This document shows positions 46,401 through 57,343 of a stretch of 64,000 nucleotides of DNA, piece by piece; within the stretch, counting starts at the first letter, position 1, and every line of letters starts with the position of its first letter. Position numbers and translations under genes: made by a program. The notes under the pieces are model-generated. The model was given only the letters and a program-made list of their open reading frames with translations. It did no database searches and was not told the origin of the DNA. This DNA comes from Macrobrachium rosenbergii (Eukaryota; Arthropoda; Malacostraca; Decapoda; Palaemonidae): NCBI RefSeq assembly GCF_040412425.1, contig NC_089783.1:43632625-43696624 (forward strand), in the 5' to 3' direction.

Positions 46401-49400
46401 CTACAGCCACATCTTGCCGGGCATCCTCTTTTTGAATTTTCTTTTTGCATTCTTCCAGTTTTCCCATGCGACATTGTTCGATGCTTCTTGCACTAAAATT
46501 TTAAGGTCTGCCAGTTTGAACGTATTCTTTTTCGCCATATAAGACTTTCCCAGTGTAATTTTGATTGACCCAAGTTTCGCACGAATTTCTGCCCTGACTC
46601 CTTATGACGTTCATCTCTCTCAAAAATCTTGACCGAGCTACAGTTACATCTTGCCTTTCCAAGAGAAATTTGATCAACCTTCTTAAAGAGAGAGACAGAC
46701 AGATCTGTCTGTATACGAATGTTTATTTTCTCTTGCCAAACTTACTGTTATGATTTCATATTTCCTTGCTTACCAATTTATTCTTTACCTCTTATGTTAA
46801 GAAATCAAGGTATATGTAGAAACGAGAAATGCCTCCAGACATAATAATACCGTGATGACCGTGACCACCGAAAGTGCTCCCTAGAGAAAATCTAAGCTGC
46901 TTACCCGTGGATTTAAACGCACGTGGATCCGTGTGTGAGGTACTGGCAACACCACCAAAATGAGATGCCATATTGATAGGAACTCTGATTCCGTTTCTTG
47001 TAATTGAAAAACATTATCAATCGTGAACCTATGTAATAGACTTGGAATTCTTAATATCTGTAATGGGAGAAATGATTTTATCTCGCTGTTGTTGTTATAC
47101 ATTTGGCATATATGCCTTACCTGCGAAGACCCAGACAACCACGCCAGAGAGATCTATACATTTTGGAAAGGGTATAGTAGTTGCAACTTGGCTGCTTTGT
47201 ACTTCATTTCCCTAATACCTAGATAGGCAGAAATTGAACATATGTACTACATTTTTACCAACTTCATACAATTGGTGAAGTGAAACTGGAGAACATAAAG
47301 TTAAATAAGTTTGAATTTTCTTTTGGGAATGAAGACATCTTTCCTGCTGCAGAGTGAGAGCAAAATATTGATAATGATTTTTTTCCTCTTAATAGATGGA
47401 TAACACAGTGTTAATTCGAGACTATGCTGCCATGGACCGTGTCTTGAGGGAAGAGAGACAGTATATTCTTAATATAACAAAGAAAATCAAAGCTGCAGGT
47501 TGCAATGTTCTTTTGATTCAAAAATCTATTCTCAGGTAAGAGTATTGAATATTGTATGTACAGATGTCAACATGGAATTTATACTGAAGATACATTGTAA
47601 TATATATTTTCCAATTTGGCTATAAAACTAGGCATGATAGTGGAGAGGCTATTGTGTGCATTCTTTTGCCAGTGTTATATCCACTGTTGTCCTTGGTTTC
47701 ACTATATCGTCTTGCTTTCACTGCGTATTCATGTAGAGGCTGATGCAGTAGAATTTGTGTTGAAGATGATTCTGCAAAGGTGTGAAGCCAGTGCTGGTTC
47801 TTCTTTTTTTATCTGGTTGTTTGCTGTATTGTTTGTTAATAAATTACTAATGTTCCTCTATTCTGCATCTGCTTGATATGTATCCTCAACTGTTCTTTAA
47901 TCTCATATTCTTTTATTATTTAAAAATATATATGCATTTAGAATGTTTTTAGATAACTGAAAATTAGTGGATGTTGTGGTAAGTAATGTTCTTAGTTAAA
48001 ATATTTGAAATATAGTTTGGAGCCTCTTTATTTAGGGTGTTTGCTTTAACTGCAGTAGTTTTAGGTTTTAGAAATTAATTTTGTGAGAGGTTTGCTTTCA
48101 CTTATAAAATTACATATTTGTTTTGCAGGGATGCAGTCAGTGATCTTGCACTTCATCTGCTAGCTAAACAAAAGATTATGGTTGTGAAGGATATTGAAAG
48201 AGAAGACATCGAGTTTGTTTGCAAAACTCTTGGTTGCCGACCTGTTGCATCTCTAGATCACTTCACACCTGAGTGCATGGGGTCTGCAGAATTGGCAGAA
48301 GAGATACAGGCTGGTGGCAGCAAATTTGTGAAGATTACAGGTGTACAGAACCCTGGCAGAACAGTGTCCATTTTACTCAGAGGCAGTAACAAACAGGTAA
48401 TGATTGCTTTCAGTATTTGCATGATTACTACATATATATTTGTTCCCTTTTTTTTCTTTGCATATTTGGTGTCACAACCTAACAGACTTTATCTCAACAG
48501 ATATTGTTTTATATTGGGTATGTCCAAGTCCGAAAAAATGAAATAATATAAGCTTAAAATATGTATCTATTAGAAGTAGGTACTGCCTTTGGAAATTAAG
48601 AGACTTCTTGTGAGAGATACAGAAGCTAATAATGCCTAAATGTACTTCCTAAAATACCAGTGCTCAGGCATTCTGTACCAACTTGATCCAAATGCCTAAA
48701 ATGCCAGCGCTCAGGCATTCTGTACCAACTTCCAAATGCTAGATAAGCCTCCATGTATTCAAGACTACTGTTAAAGTAGGATCCATCTGGCTCTGGGAAA
48801 GAAAGAAAATCTGCACTCAAAGACACTATATTAAGTCTGCAGTAAAGGAATTAGTTATGTCAACTGGTGAATGTTGTTCCTTTCACTAAACCAATTACAG
48901 AATTTGCTCCACTGGACCTTAGCTGTTTCCTCAGAAACTCATCTTCTGATACTTATATAGTCTCTGAGCATTGGGCTGTAACATCTCGAGGTTTCCAGGC
49001 ATCTGTTTGGAAATGTGGCTGGCAAAGAAACTTCCAGACAAGACCTTCCTAGGTCTTGTCTATCAGCATGGAGAGGAGGTTGAAGAACTCACTCTGCTGT
49101 ATTGCAATCAGTCATTTTTACATTCATGGATGCTGAAAATTTGTTTAGTGCATACTTAATGAGTGAATGGATGTAAGATGTACTAGTTCAGGTTGTCCCT
49201 TCACATATCCCTCAGGCTCCACGGTGCTATTGGACTGAGCACTATTCAGGGAGTTTGGAGTTCAGGGTCATTTCAAACAGATCCACTAACAATGTGTTAT
49301 TGCAAACAGATCCACTATAGTATACTGAATTGTTGCTAAGAATCTTAGTAGATTTTTGGATGCAGCGGCCATTCTGATACAGGTACTATATTTGCCCCTT

Positions 49401-52400
49401 ACTGGAATGAGCCTTGCTACTATCTAGATATACTTTGTCTTGAAAGCTGTGGTCATCAGGTGCTTATCTTCACACTTGTAACCTACCTGCCAAGAGCCAA
49501 GCAAATACTTGGACTGCTTGTTACATAGTAAGTTGTGTTGCTTTCCTGTCTTGCAAAGTTCTTGTTTCCTGATGGTCAAATATATGTACTCCTTAACCTC
49601 ACTCCACACATTAGTAAAACATCAGTATCTCCAGGGATGGAGAGAACTAGTGGAATTCTTATTAAAAGATGATCCTACCGTCATAGGAACTTCAAGACTT
49701 TTTAATAACTGGCTTGTGGAAACTGTGAAACAGCCATGGGGAACCAGCTTTTCCAGAGACAAGGTGCTTGATCATATGTTACCGCATCTTACGGAGGATC
49801 TAGGCTGTGCTATAAATCTTGGGTCAAAACAGCACACACCTGACTTTGTACTCTGTAGGAAAAAAGTAAGCAGCATGGAAATTGATGTTCTTACCCATCA
49901 GTAGCACTAAAGCCAACTTCTTCAGTTAGTGTGAAGGTCCAGACATTGGCAAGTTTAAAGCAAAAGGCCCAGATGTTCTTATAGTTCCACTGCAAATGCT
50001 ACCATCACCAATCAGTTGTCCCAGTGCCTTCTAAACATGTGGTTTTGTGGTGCTACTGGTATCATGGTCTGAGAAGACCGGCCTTGAAAAGAAATCTTTT
50101 CTGCCCTGAAGATATTTCTTTGAAGTCAGATGCATTGGGATATAGAAATAAATTCCTTATGGTCCAAGAATGCCTGTAAGTCCCCCTTCCTGTTGAAACA
50201 ATGAAATAAAACCCTTATTTCCATATAGCTTCCCCTCTAAGTTGAGGTTGATCATCAGTTGCCATTGTTTTGATAACTTTGTAACCAAAAACTGACAACT
50301 CACCAAAATTTACTATGGGAAATACTCTGGATTGTTGCTAAAAACTGGGAAAAATGCAGTGTTCCTAAAAGTAAATGGTACAGTTACAATACTCTGAACT
50401 TGAATCTAGCAATCGGTAAGACAAAACCCAGTGATGGATAACTATCTAGTAAGGTGTAGAAATCACACAAGATAACAATCTTCATGTTGAGGAAAGAGCC
50501 TTGGGAATTTATTTTAACAGATCAGTAGCTCTGTACACATAATTGAGTCAGTAATTAACGTCCCTGAGGCACCAGGTGGTGTATATAATGTGCTACTGCT
50601 GATTTTTTTCTTAGACAAAATTGCCATGTGGGGAGCAAAGACCACAAATGCTGTCATTTACTAGTTGTGGAATGGGTGTGATGAAGCAGTACTAAAATAT
50701 TAAATTTTAAATATTTTGATTTGAGCATAATACAAGGTCATGATATGCATGTCTGTTTTGAGTTGTAGTTTTTAAGTCACATTTTTCTCTCAATTTTCAT
50801 TTTCAGGTATTGGAAGAAGCTGATAGATCACTCCATGATGCCTTGTGTGTTATTCGTTGTTTAGTAAAGAAAAGGTTCCTTATTCCTGGTGGTGGAGCTC
50901 CAGAAGCAGAGCTATCAGTTAAACTTACTCAGTATGCACATTCTCTAACTGGTATGGATGCCTATTGTTTTAGGTGAGTATAATATTGTGTGACATTACT
51001 AATTTGTTTCATGATTTCAGTGACGGCGGGGTGGGGGCACTAGCCATCATTAATTTTTTCAAATTTTTGCATTGTTGATGGGTGTAATTGTGCTGATGTT
51101 TTTGAAATGCCATATTCAAGTTGCCATGTTCAGGGAAGTGACCAGATAATCAGTGTTCTCAAATGGCAGTCTTTTTATCAGTTCTTGTATCCGTTGGCTA
51201 TCAATTTATTGCTTTAAAATATTTAGCTATATGTTTCTTTCATCAACCTGTCACAGTTTTATTCCTACCATCTGTTTTTATTCTCTTCACATCTCTGTTG
51301 CTGGTATGCATATTAGTACATTTCAATGTATATGACACAGCACAAGATTGGTAATAATTATGAAGACTTTAGTTATATAAGACTTGTTTATAATAACCAA
51401 ATTGTTTTACAGGGCTTTTGCTGAAGCTCTAGAAGTAATTCCTGCCATTCTGGCAGAAAATGCTGGTCTCAGTCCTATCTCAACTGTCACAGAACTGCGC
51501 AACAGACATGCACGTGGGGAGACCCATGCTGGTGTTAATGTGCGAAAGGTGAGTAATAGTTTCTCTCAGTGTATTTACTTTACTTAGAATAATTTAATAG
51601 AAATTTTTCCCAATTTTATTATTTTAAAGCAAGATGCAGATGTAATAACATACAAAATCAATTGTTCAAGTGAATGGTAAATTTTACTTTGATGGTGGGG
51701 ATGAGCTTGAAGTCTAGTATGTTTGCTGGATGGTAGTTTGTTCTTGCTGTACATGTGCAATATATATATTTCTGCAAATTTTATGTTATTTTGTGATATA
51801 GTAAACTGCTTGTAAAATAATTTTGTTTCATGTGTTTTTGCTTTAACAGCTTATTCCTTTTTTCTTATGTCCTTTCACTTAAAATGTTTATTTTTACATT
51901 AATATAAATATACATGAACATGGTAAGTATTCAGACATAGACAATTTACAGAATTATTTGTTTTGTACTTACAGGGTAGCATTTCTAATATTATTGATGA
52001 GAATGTATTGCAACCCTTGTTGGTGTCTACCTCTGCCATTACTCTGTCAGCCGAGTGTGTGCGGTCCATTCTCAAAATTGATGACATTGTAAGTACAATT
52101 TGGTTGGTTATAATGTAAATGAAATTTCTATTTCTTTTTGTAATTTTGTTTTCATTTAAGTAGAATTATTTTTGCTTACATGTCTTTTTAATAAAGGAAC
52201 CATGTCTTAATTTAAAAATATAGCTCTGAAATGTGGCGGATTATTAGTTGACCACATTTTCAAAACACTCTAACTACAGAGGAGATGCAGAATAATTATG
52301 TACTGAGTGTAGTATTATCTATCATTCCTCTAGTCTCATACCTTTCAGATGGGGAAGTTTCAGATGGGGAAGTTTATCCACAGGTAATGAGAGTTTTGTT

Positions 52401-53091
52401 GTGAATAAAAATTGATTTCTGTAGTATCTTCAGTGCTGTCATTTTGTCTGTAAATTGTGGGAATTATATTTCAAGTTAATTTTGTTTCTTCCTCTGTTCA
52501 TGCTGTTATCGGTTGTAAAACTTGCTTTTTCCTTGAAGATTGAGAGAAAAAAAATTGCTTGCACTCATACTTTGAAATTTTCTTTTGGTCCTGTTCTCGT
52601 TTTGCCTTTGACTTGAAAAGATATAGATATTACTCAGTGTGGTAATTACTATTCAGATCATAATTTGCTTCAGGTTCTGTTTCAGTTCTTACTTTTAATC
52701 TTTGGAGCTCAGGACCATAACTTTTAATTTCAAGAAGAAACCGGTTTTTTTTTTATTATTATTATTAATACTACCTTGATGCTCTCCAGGTAGTAATTTT
52801 TAAGACTGCTTAACTTATTTTCTGGGTTATATCTATTATTTAACTAAACCTCTTAGCTTGTATATGTAAGTAATATACAGTAAAAGATTGCTTCTGGGAT
52901 TTTCAGTTTCCATGTTAAGAGTACTGACCTAGTACATTTTGCACTTTCTTGCAAAACCTATTGTTTATTTTGGTCTGTCTACCTGTAGGAAATAGGTATC
53001 CTGCATTTATAGGGTTTTAAACATGTACTCATGTATTTTTATGTTAATTATGATAATGCAATTTGGTTTTCAGGTGAATGTGATTCGTTGA
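37367..53091 (+). CDS. CCT4: CCT4, T-complex protein 1 subunit delta (10 coding exons)
   Basis: Delta subunit of the cytosolic group II chaperonin TRiC/CCT, an ATP-driven double ring that folds actin, tubulin and other clients (family knowledge). The exons join in phase to 534 aa, against 539 in human. ATP-site motifs are intact: LGPRGMDK (46-53), NDGATILK (66-73), GDGTTSVV (97-104) and GGGAPE (418-423). The C-terminus [10 protein letters not shown]...[13 protein letters not shown] parallels human ...ILKIDDVVNTR. CDS exons are 37367-37475, 39704-39916, 42712-42893, 43982-44239, 47396-47535, 48129-48396, 50807-50973, 51413-51548, 51975-52088 and 53074-53091. It is divergent from OTUB1. Introns hold scattered SINE and transposon remnants but no recognisable full DIRS copy. 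Confidence 0.96.
38462..38760 (+). mobile_element. tRNA-derived SINE
   Basis: The head has an A-box-like TGGTGCAGTAGTAA and a B-box GGTTCAAATC at about 38508-38517, spaced as in a tRNA promoter. A second B-box-like GGTTCAATGCC occurs near 38690, so it may be dimeric or carry a repeated module. It lies in CCT4 intron 1. The parent tRNA was not identified. Confidence 0.6.
39704..39916 (+). CDS. CCT4: CCT4 coding exon 2
   Basis: Encodes residues 37-107, with nucleotide-binding motifs [17 protein letters not shown] and [12 protein letters not shown]. The acceptor is TTACAG and the donor GTATGA. Confidence 0.95.
39920..41110. other. CCT4 intron 2, first part
   Basis: No coding or repeat assignment apart from the SINE-like copy that follows. 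Confidence 0.35.
41115..41390 (+). repeat. SINE-like interspersed repeat, copy 2
   Basis: Shares long words with copy 3 at 62367: GGCCCCTAGCTGCAACCCC (with one change), CATAGGTCCCAGTGCTTGGC and GGCCTAAATTCTATATTCA. No coding capacity and no visible tRNA head. I recall this motif as abundant in decapod genomes. Confidence 0.8.
42560..42679 (+). repeat. 60-bp tandem duplication
   Basis: AACATTTTATAGATTGTCAT starts at 42560 and again at 42620; both units end near GGCTAGTGTTAGT. It lies 33 bp upstream of CCT4 exon 3. Confidence 0.9.
42712..42893 (+). CDS. CCT4: CCT4 coding exon 3
   Basis: [20 protein letters not shown] to SANTSLNSK, matching the human block from [20 protein letters not shown]. 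The acceptor is TTTCAG and the donor AAG|GTACAG; it ends in phase 0. Confidence 0.93.
43982..44239 (+). CDS. CCT4: CCT4 coding exon 4
   Basis: Eighty-six codons from [19 protein letters not shown] to [15 protein letters not shown], covering the equatorial-to-apical transition. The acceptor is TTTCAG and the donor GAT|GTAAGT. Confidence 0.95.
44477..44564 (+). repeat. 44-bp tandem duplication
   Basis: Units at 44477-44520 and 44521-44564 differ at one position by eye; within CCT4 intron 4. Confidence 0.9.
44570..45760. other. CCT4 intron 4 sequence without recognised features
   Basis: AT-rich, no motif-bearing ORF. Confidence 0.35.
46348..46538 (-). pseudogene. Possible pogo/Tigger-type transposase C-terminal remnant
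   Basis: One frame starts [20 protein letters not shown]. The next frame continues [20 protein letters not shown] then [18 protein letters not shown] and a stop. The acidic Ser/Asp tail after a hydrophobic INIA segment resembles the ends of some DDE transposases. A single frameshift separates the halves. Family assignment is a recollection-based inference. Confidence 0.35.
47396..47535 (+). CDS. CCT4: CCT4 coding exon 5
   Basis: [20 protein letters not shown] to [12 protein letters not shown] plus two bases. Human has [13 protein letters not shown] and [13 protein letters not shown]. The acceptor is AATAG and the donor AG|GTAAGA. Confidence 0.95.
48129..48396 (+). CDS. CCT4: CCT4 coding exon 6
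   Basis: Apical-domain exon: [49 protein letters not shown] and [10 protein letters not shown]. The acceptor is TTGCAG and the donor CAG|GTAATG; it ends in phase 0. Confidence 0.95.
48634..48735 (+). repeat. Short imperfect direct repeat in CCT4 intron 6
   Basis: GCTCAGGCATTCTGTACCAA occurs at about 48661 and again at about 48710, each preceded by a variant of CCTAAAATRCCAG. Confidence 0.75.
48880..50160 (+). pseudogene. Possible degraded retroelement RNase H region
   Basis: A 131-aa plus-strand frame (49509-49904) includes [35 protein letters not shown] and [10 protein letters not shown]. The order resembles the RT-thumb to RNase H segment of DIRS-like elements (a PWG..DK block, then a W-G-A-x-x-x-L-G-S-x-Q-H block). 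The reading decays on both sides and no catalytic acid is firmly placed. Alternative: chance ORF or another gene relic. Confidence 0.3.
50807..50973 (+). CDS. CCT4: CCT4 coding exon 7
   Basis: [20 protein letters not shown] then [18 protein letters not shown]. This holds the second equatorial segment with the GGGAPE nucleotide-site loop. The acceptor is TTTCAG and the donor AG|GTGAGT. Confidence 0.95.
51413..51548 (+). CDS. CCT4: CCT4 coding exon 8
   Basis: [20 protein letters not shown] then [20 protein letters not shown]. This is the conserved equatorial block ending in the INVRK-type motif. The acceptor is TTACAG and the donor AAG|GTGAGT. Confidence 0.95.
51975..52088 (+). CDS. CCT4: CCT4 coding exon 9
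   Basis: [20 protein letters not shown] then [18 protein letters not shown]. The donor ATT|GTAAGT is strong. Unspliced read-through would add a short unrelated tail and a stop, so splicing to exon 10 is preferred. Confidence 0.93.
52100..53060. other. CCT4 intron 9, nothing recognised
   Basis: AT-rich intron separating exon 9 from the five-codon exon 10; contains a short (TTA)n near 52756. Confidence 0.45.
53074..53091 (+). CDS. CCT4: CCT4 coding exon 10 (five codons plus stop)
   Basis: After a GGTTTTCAG acceptor the reading is V-N-V-I-R-stop, the counterpart of human V-N-T-R-stop. The coding part is tiny and would be missed by ORF calling. The rest of the exon is 3' UTR up to the AATAAA near 53236. 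Confidence 0.8.
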   Translation: MNVIR

Positions 53092-53260
53092 AAGCAAGGA
53101 TCTGGTTTTTGATACTACCCAAGTGCTTTAAGAGTGCAGACGTCACCCTACTAATTTTCTGCTGCTTTGCCTCACCTCTACAGTGTATAATTGTGAACAA
53201 ATTTAGGTCACCTGAATAATTAAATTAATCTCAACAATAAAATATATGAACTAAGTCAGT
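53092..53260 (+). other. CCT4 3' UTR with poly(A) signal
   Basis: Non-coding continuation of the last exon. AATAAA lies at 53236-53241, about 145 nt after the stop. The exact cleavage site is not visible. Confidence 0.6.
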
Positions 53261-53269
53261 TTCTGTAAG

Positions 53270-54350
53270 CCATGAATAGCGTAAGTTAGATGATTTTTCT
53301 TGCATAGAAAATCTTTTGAGTACATTATCATACCCATAGATCACTGGAATTCACAATACAAGTTTTTTTCATCTCTACTTCGGTGCCTTTTGCTTGGTTG
53401 TCCAACTTCTGATTTATATGCTTAAATTTTTAGTCCTTATTTTGGGAGGAAGTAAATAGATAATGAAAATGACTGTCTTCGCCAAAAGTGTGGAGACCTG
53501 AGAATGTTGTAATGGTTGAAGTGCTATAGTCACTGGGTGCATATTAGTGGACATTTTCACTGATGTGTTGAATCTGAGGGTATGGTTTCAGAGGAAGAAG
53601 CATACTGAACACACAAATGTGACTGTACCTGGCAGAAGATAACCATATTACAGTAGAAAAACAAACATTTACATATGATGATGAAAATAATGTGCAATAA
53701 AAAATAAAGCATTTGTATAAAAGCGAGGTTGGCCAAACAGAATAACTACCATTGCTTGATTGATAGTGGATTTAAGAAGGTAAATATGCAATGGAGAACA
53801 AAAAGAGGGAACAGAAATAGTTGGATTATGAATGTCAGCGAACCAGTGAAAGAAGGAATGCAAAAAGCAGATTAAAAAACTTTAGTTTGAAAGGGTTAAA
53901 GGGCGAAATCATATGGTGGTGGAAACAACTAAAAGGCATTTTAAGAATCTGATGGGGCTTGAGGCTCCGCCAGGAATTTTGATGGCCGTAATTAGTGAGA
54001 AAATAGAGAATAAATGACTTAACACAGCAAGGTAAGGGAAAATTCTCTTGAGTAGTTGAGTGGAACAATAACTTGGCTAAATATATAACACTTACATTAA
54101 AAGAATTCAAATAAAAACACGATTTCATGACGGACCAATAGGGAATGTAATTTGAAAGGTTAGGGTGAAGAATATTAGGCTCTGGAAGCATAACAAACAT
54201 CACATAATTCTTTGCAGTACCTGATATTTCTTCATAAAAGAGCTGCTCAGAATAAAAAAGGGGAGAAATATTATACATTAATCGGAGAAATGTAGAGGAA
54301 TAAGATTGTAGAAGTATTTTATGGAAGTACTGTACATTACAGAAGTGTCT
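53270..54350. other. Intergenic sequence after CCT4
   Basis: A 147-aa minus-strand frame at 53835-54278 is Phe/Ser/His-rich and shows no motif; I regard it as chance. Confidence 0.35.
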
Positions 54351-54354
54351 TAAG

Positions 54355-54520
54355 GTGAAAAAAGTCAGTCTGGCTTTGGACTTGAAAATTCACCATAGGC
54401 AAAGGCAAATATGTGGGAAATTTAGAAAGATGGATTTATGAATATAGCGTTAATGGATCTAGATAAGCATTGCACGGAGTTAATGAAATAAGGTTCCCCA
54501 TGGAGGAGACAAAAATTAGA
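54355..54520 (+). pseudogene. Small LINE reverse-transcriptase remnant
   Basis: Shifted plus-strand frames give QSGFGLEN, RQRQICGKFRKM and LMDLDKA. These resemble the N-terminal RT blocks CGFRPG, LRQICEKF and FMDLEKAYD of decapod LINEs. Very short and degraded. Confidence 0.4.
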
Positions 54521-54559
54521 AATATTAAGTGTATCAAATTTATTCCTGAGCTGGACAGT

Positions 54560-55990
54560 AGTATAGTATTACTGTATTTGCAACTTCACTGGGTAATCTA
54601 AGGCTCTTCCGTGTGAGCAAGCTTTTCACTTCCAATTTCCTTGTACTGAATGGAAATTTAACTTTTGGTGGCATGTATGTTTCTCTCATTTGAGGCTTTT
54701 CCACAAAATGTAAATTTAAGTTGTAGCCCAATTTTTACACCTAAGATGTCTGCTTGGAATCAATTTGATTGCTCGTGCTGGATTGCAAGGCTGAATTTTT
54801 GTAAAAAAAAAAAAAAAGAAAAATGCCACTGGTGAATTGGAAGCTTTCCCTTGACAAATGGAACAACATTTCAAAAGGTAAAAGTTTTAAATGAATATTA
54901 TAGCGACATTTCTAAACATTGAAATGGTAAGTAATGTGTACTATGAACATTTAATTATGTTATAGAAAGTGTTCGTAACTTATTGTATGTAGAAAGTTTT
55001 AGCAAAAATGAATATAAGATAAGGGAAAGTGATGCCTTGTGGGCTCTAGGGCCAGTTCATAGGCTTAGACTGGATAATCCAGTGTAATCCATGGTAAATC
55101 CAACGAGAGGACTAATGGAGCCCCGACTGTATCACTGTTTTATTTTTTATTGTATTCGATATATTTTTGCAGCTCGAAGAGTCGTTATTTAAACCACGGC
55201 GTGCTTTTGTACGTGTGCTACGTAAAGTTGCACAGTACATGTTTTTTTCAGTAAATGGATGCGCTACGGTCAGTATAAAAAATGGCTATATTTTATCCAT
55301 TCCATCACGAGGGCTTAAAACCACAATATCAGGGTCAGTTTCATAGCCTCGGTTGTAGAATGTCTATGAACTATCATGATGCTCCCAATTACCAACCCCC
55401 GCCCTCTCTCTCGTAAACCCACTACATCGTAGGGTCAGTTTGGTAGCCACGGTTGTGGAGTATCTATAATGTTTAAACATTTACCCTCTCTCTCTCTCTC
55501 TCTCTCTGACACTCATAATTCTGAAATATAATGATTAGATATACTCTGTCAATACAGCGGAACAGGTATTACCTCTTACTGGTGGAGATTATCCTTTTTA
55601 AAAATAAGCTGCTGAGATTTCCTTTTGAAGTTACGTGAATATCGGTGTATAATCTAAGTGAAGATAGTTTTAATATCGTTCCCGTGTATGTACAGTATAC
55701 ATTTACAAGAACTCTCAGTGCATTGTAAAGGTCCAATATATCGTATAAATAATTACATTTATGCATTAATGTATTGTTCTACACAGTTTTAAAGTAATTA
55801 TTTGTCGTTATGTAAAATACATGGTGAATTTCCACTCAAGATACAGGATCTGCTGTCGGAATTAATCCACTTGGAATATAATTTTGTTATTTACAAATAA
55901 TTTCGAAAGCATAAAAGATCAGGTAAACTGATTTCAGTCTAACTATTTGATCTAATATGAATGATATGACAAAATTTGTTTTGCCAAAGT
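54560..55990. other. Intergenic sequence with one imperfect direct repeat
   Basis: AGGGTCAGTTT...GGTTGT occurs at about 55331 and 55432, roughly 100 bp apart. A (CT)n run lies at about 55487-55507. No coding assignment. Confidence 0.4.
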
Positions 55991-55999
55991 TTACTTTGC

Positions 56000-56233
56000 A
56001 GAAATACCACCGATCAATCTTTTCGTTATTGTCTAGTCAGCGTCCTGAAAACAGTCAAAACATTGTTAGGTTTTGCCATTCCAAACAAAGTTTTTATTCA
56101 TCAGACTGAGCGTGATGATGTATTTTACCGTGAAAACGAAGGAAAAACAGAAGGAGAATGGAAATCTGGTCTTAAGTCCGAACAGTTTAGTCCATATCAA
56201 GCCTCAACCGGCATGATTGCCAATCTTCCTAAA
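56000..56233 (+). CDS. Unidentified candidate internal exon
   Basis: A 234-nt open stretch bounded by a TACTTTGCAG acceptor and an AAA|GTAAGT donor. It encodes ...NTTDQSFRYCLVSVLKTVK, FAIPNKVFIHQTERDDVFYR and ASTGMIANLPK. The composition is protein-like but I do not recognise the family. A second protein-like frame follows (KRFPQQFMFISSSRPYIHRM to a stop near 56451) with AATAAA at 56478-56483, so the alternative is a terminal exon or a retrocopy with a frameshift. Confidence 0.3.
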
Positions 56234-56838
56234 GTAAGTCGAAGCTGTTGGAACAAAATCAGACCAGTCCTGCGTCTCCTCTGCCTTTTCTCTTTAGTTT
56301 TCATGGGGAAGTATATTATCATATTTTATCTTTCGAGACCAATAAGGATACCCTCAAGAGGTTTCCCCAACAGTTTATGTTTATTTCCAGCTCACGGCCA
56401 TACATTCACAGGATGGAGAAAAAAGTACAGGAAGAATTAGAAAAAGGATGAACCGCTGCCCTCTTGACACTGTTGATAATAAAGTTAAAGTAATAATAAT
56501 AATTCATATGGTAAACATATCCCTATAGTGATTGGTTTAGCGAACGTTAATGAAAAACATCCACAGTAAAGTGGCTACCAATGTTTAAAGGATATTAATT
56601 AGACCTGGCGACAATATTACACAAGCGAAAACTTCCTGCAGCAAACACCGTCTCCCTCAGTTTCGTCTAGTTAACGCCGTTCCAATTTCACTGATCATTG
56701 CTTGACGAAATACACCACAGGATGAAATTGTAAAGGAAACTCATTATCCAGGGAAATCTACTGTATGCTCTTGTTTACATTCAGTCAAGGCCTGGATTGT
56801 GTGCTAAATACACGTGTCTTTGTCATCTGATGACAACA

Positions 56839-57022
56839 ATGGCAGTGCAGTGGAGAACTGAAGCAGAACTATCCTTGATTGAAAAAGATAAGGGGGAATC
56901 CAGTTCTGTGGGACCCCAAGCATACTCCGTATTCAAAAAAAAGTTATTGAAGAAGCATCTAAATGCTTATGTTGCCCAGGAGCTGACGGAAGCATTTCCA
57001 GTGACAGCTGGAATTGGTGCAG
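56839..57022 (+). CDS. Candidate first coding exon of an unidentified gene
   Basis: ATG in good context (AACAATGG, 56839) opens 61 codons: MAVQWRTEAELSLIEKDKGE, GPQAYSVFKKKLLKKHLNAY and VAQELTEAFPVTAGIGA. It ends at a GCAG|GTATGT donor in phase 1. An in-frame ATG at 56830 is an alternative start. The rest of the gene is not visible in the window, so it would continue beyond 64000 or skip the transposon-rich DNA. Charged, helix-prone sequence; family not recognised. Confidence 0.4.
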
Positions 57023-57343
57023 GTATGTGTAATACTGTAATTATGGTAGTATTTATGTTACGCTATAGTCCTGTGATCTTATGTTAATTATAGTTCTGTA
57101 GTATTCTATTCACGTGGTCAGTAAACGGGCAGTCTAGATTTAGAAAGATTAGGTCGGGATGAATCCATGTATTTTAATCTGTAATTTATGATTTAACCTA
57201 GATTAGGCCTAGGCCTAGGTTAGTTTGGAGGTGCGTCAATAGCCTAGGTTAAGGGGTCATTGTCCCTTCCCGTAGGTCAGGCAGGTCCCAGCAGCTTCGG
57301 TTAGAATGCATCCACGGGTAATTCTAAGCCGGCTGTCCGCGGT

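Noticed and set aside
51899..52087. Minus-strand ORF opposite CCT4 exon 9
   Set aside because: Antisense shadow of the conserved exon.
53835..54278. 147-aa minus-strand ORF
   Set aside because: Phe/Ser/His-rich chance reading without homology signals, partly opposite LINE relic DNA.
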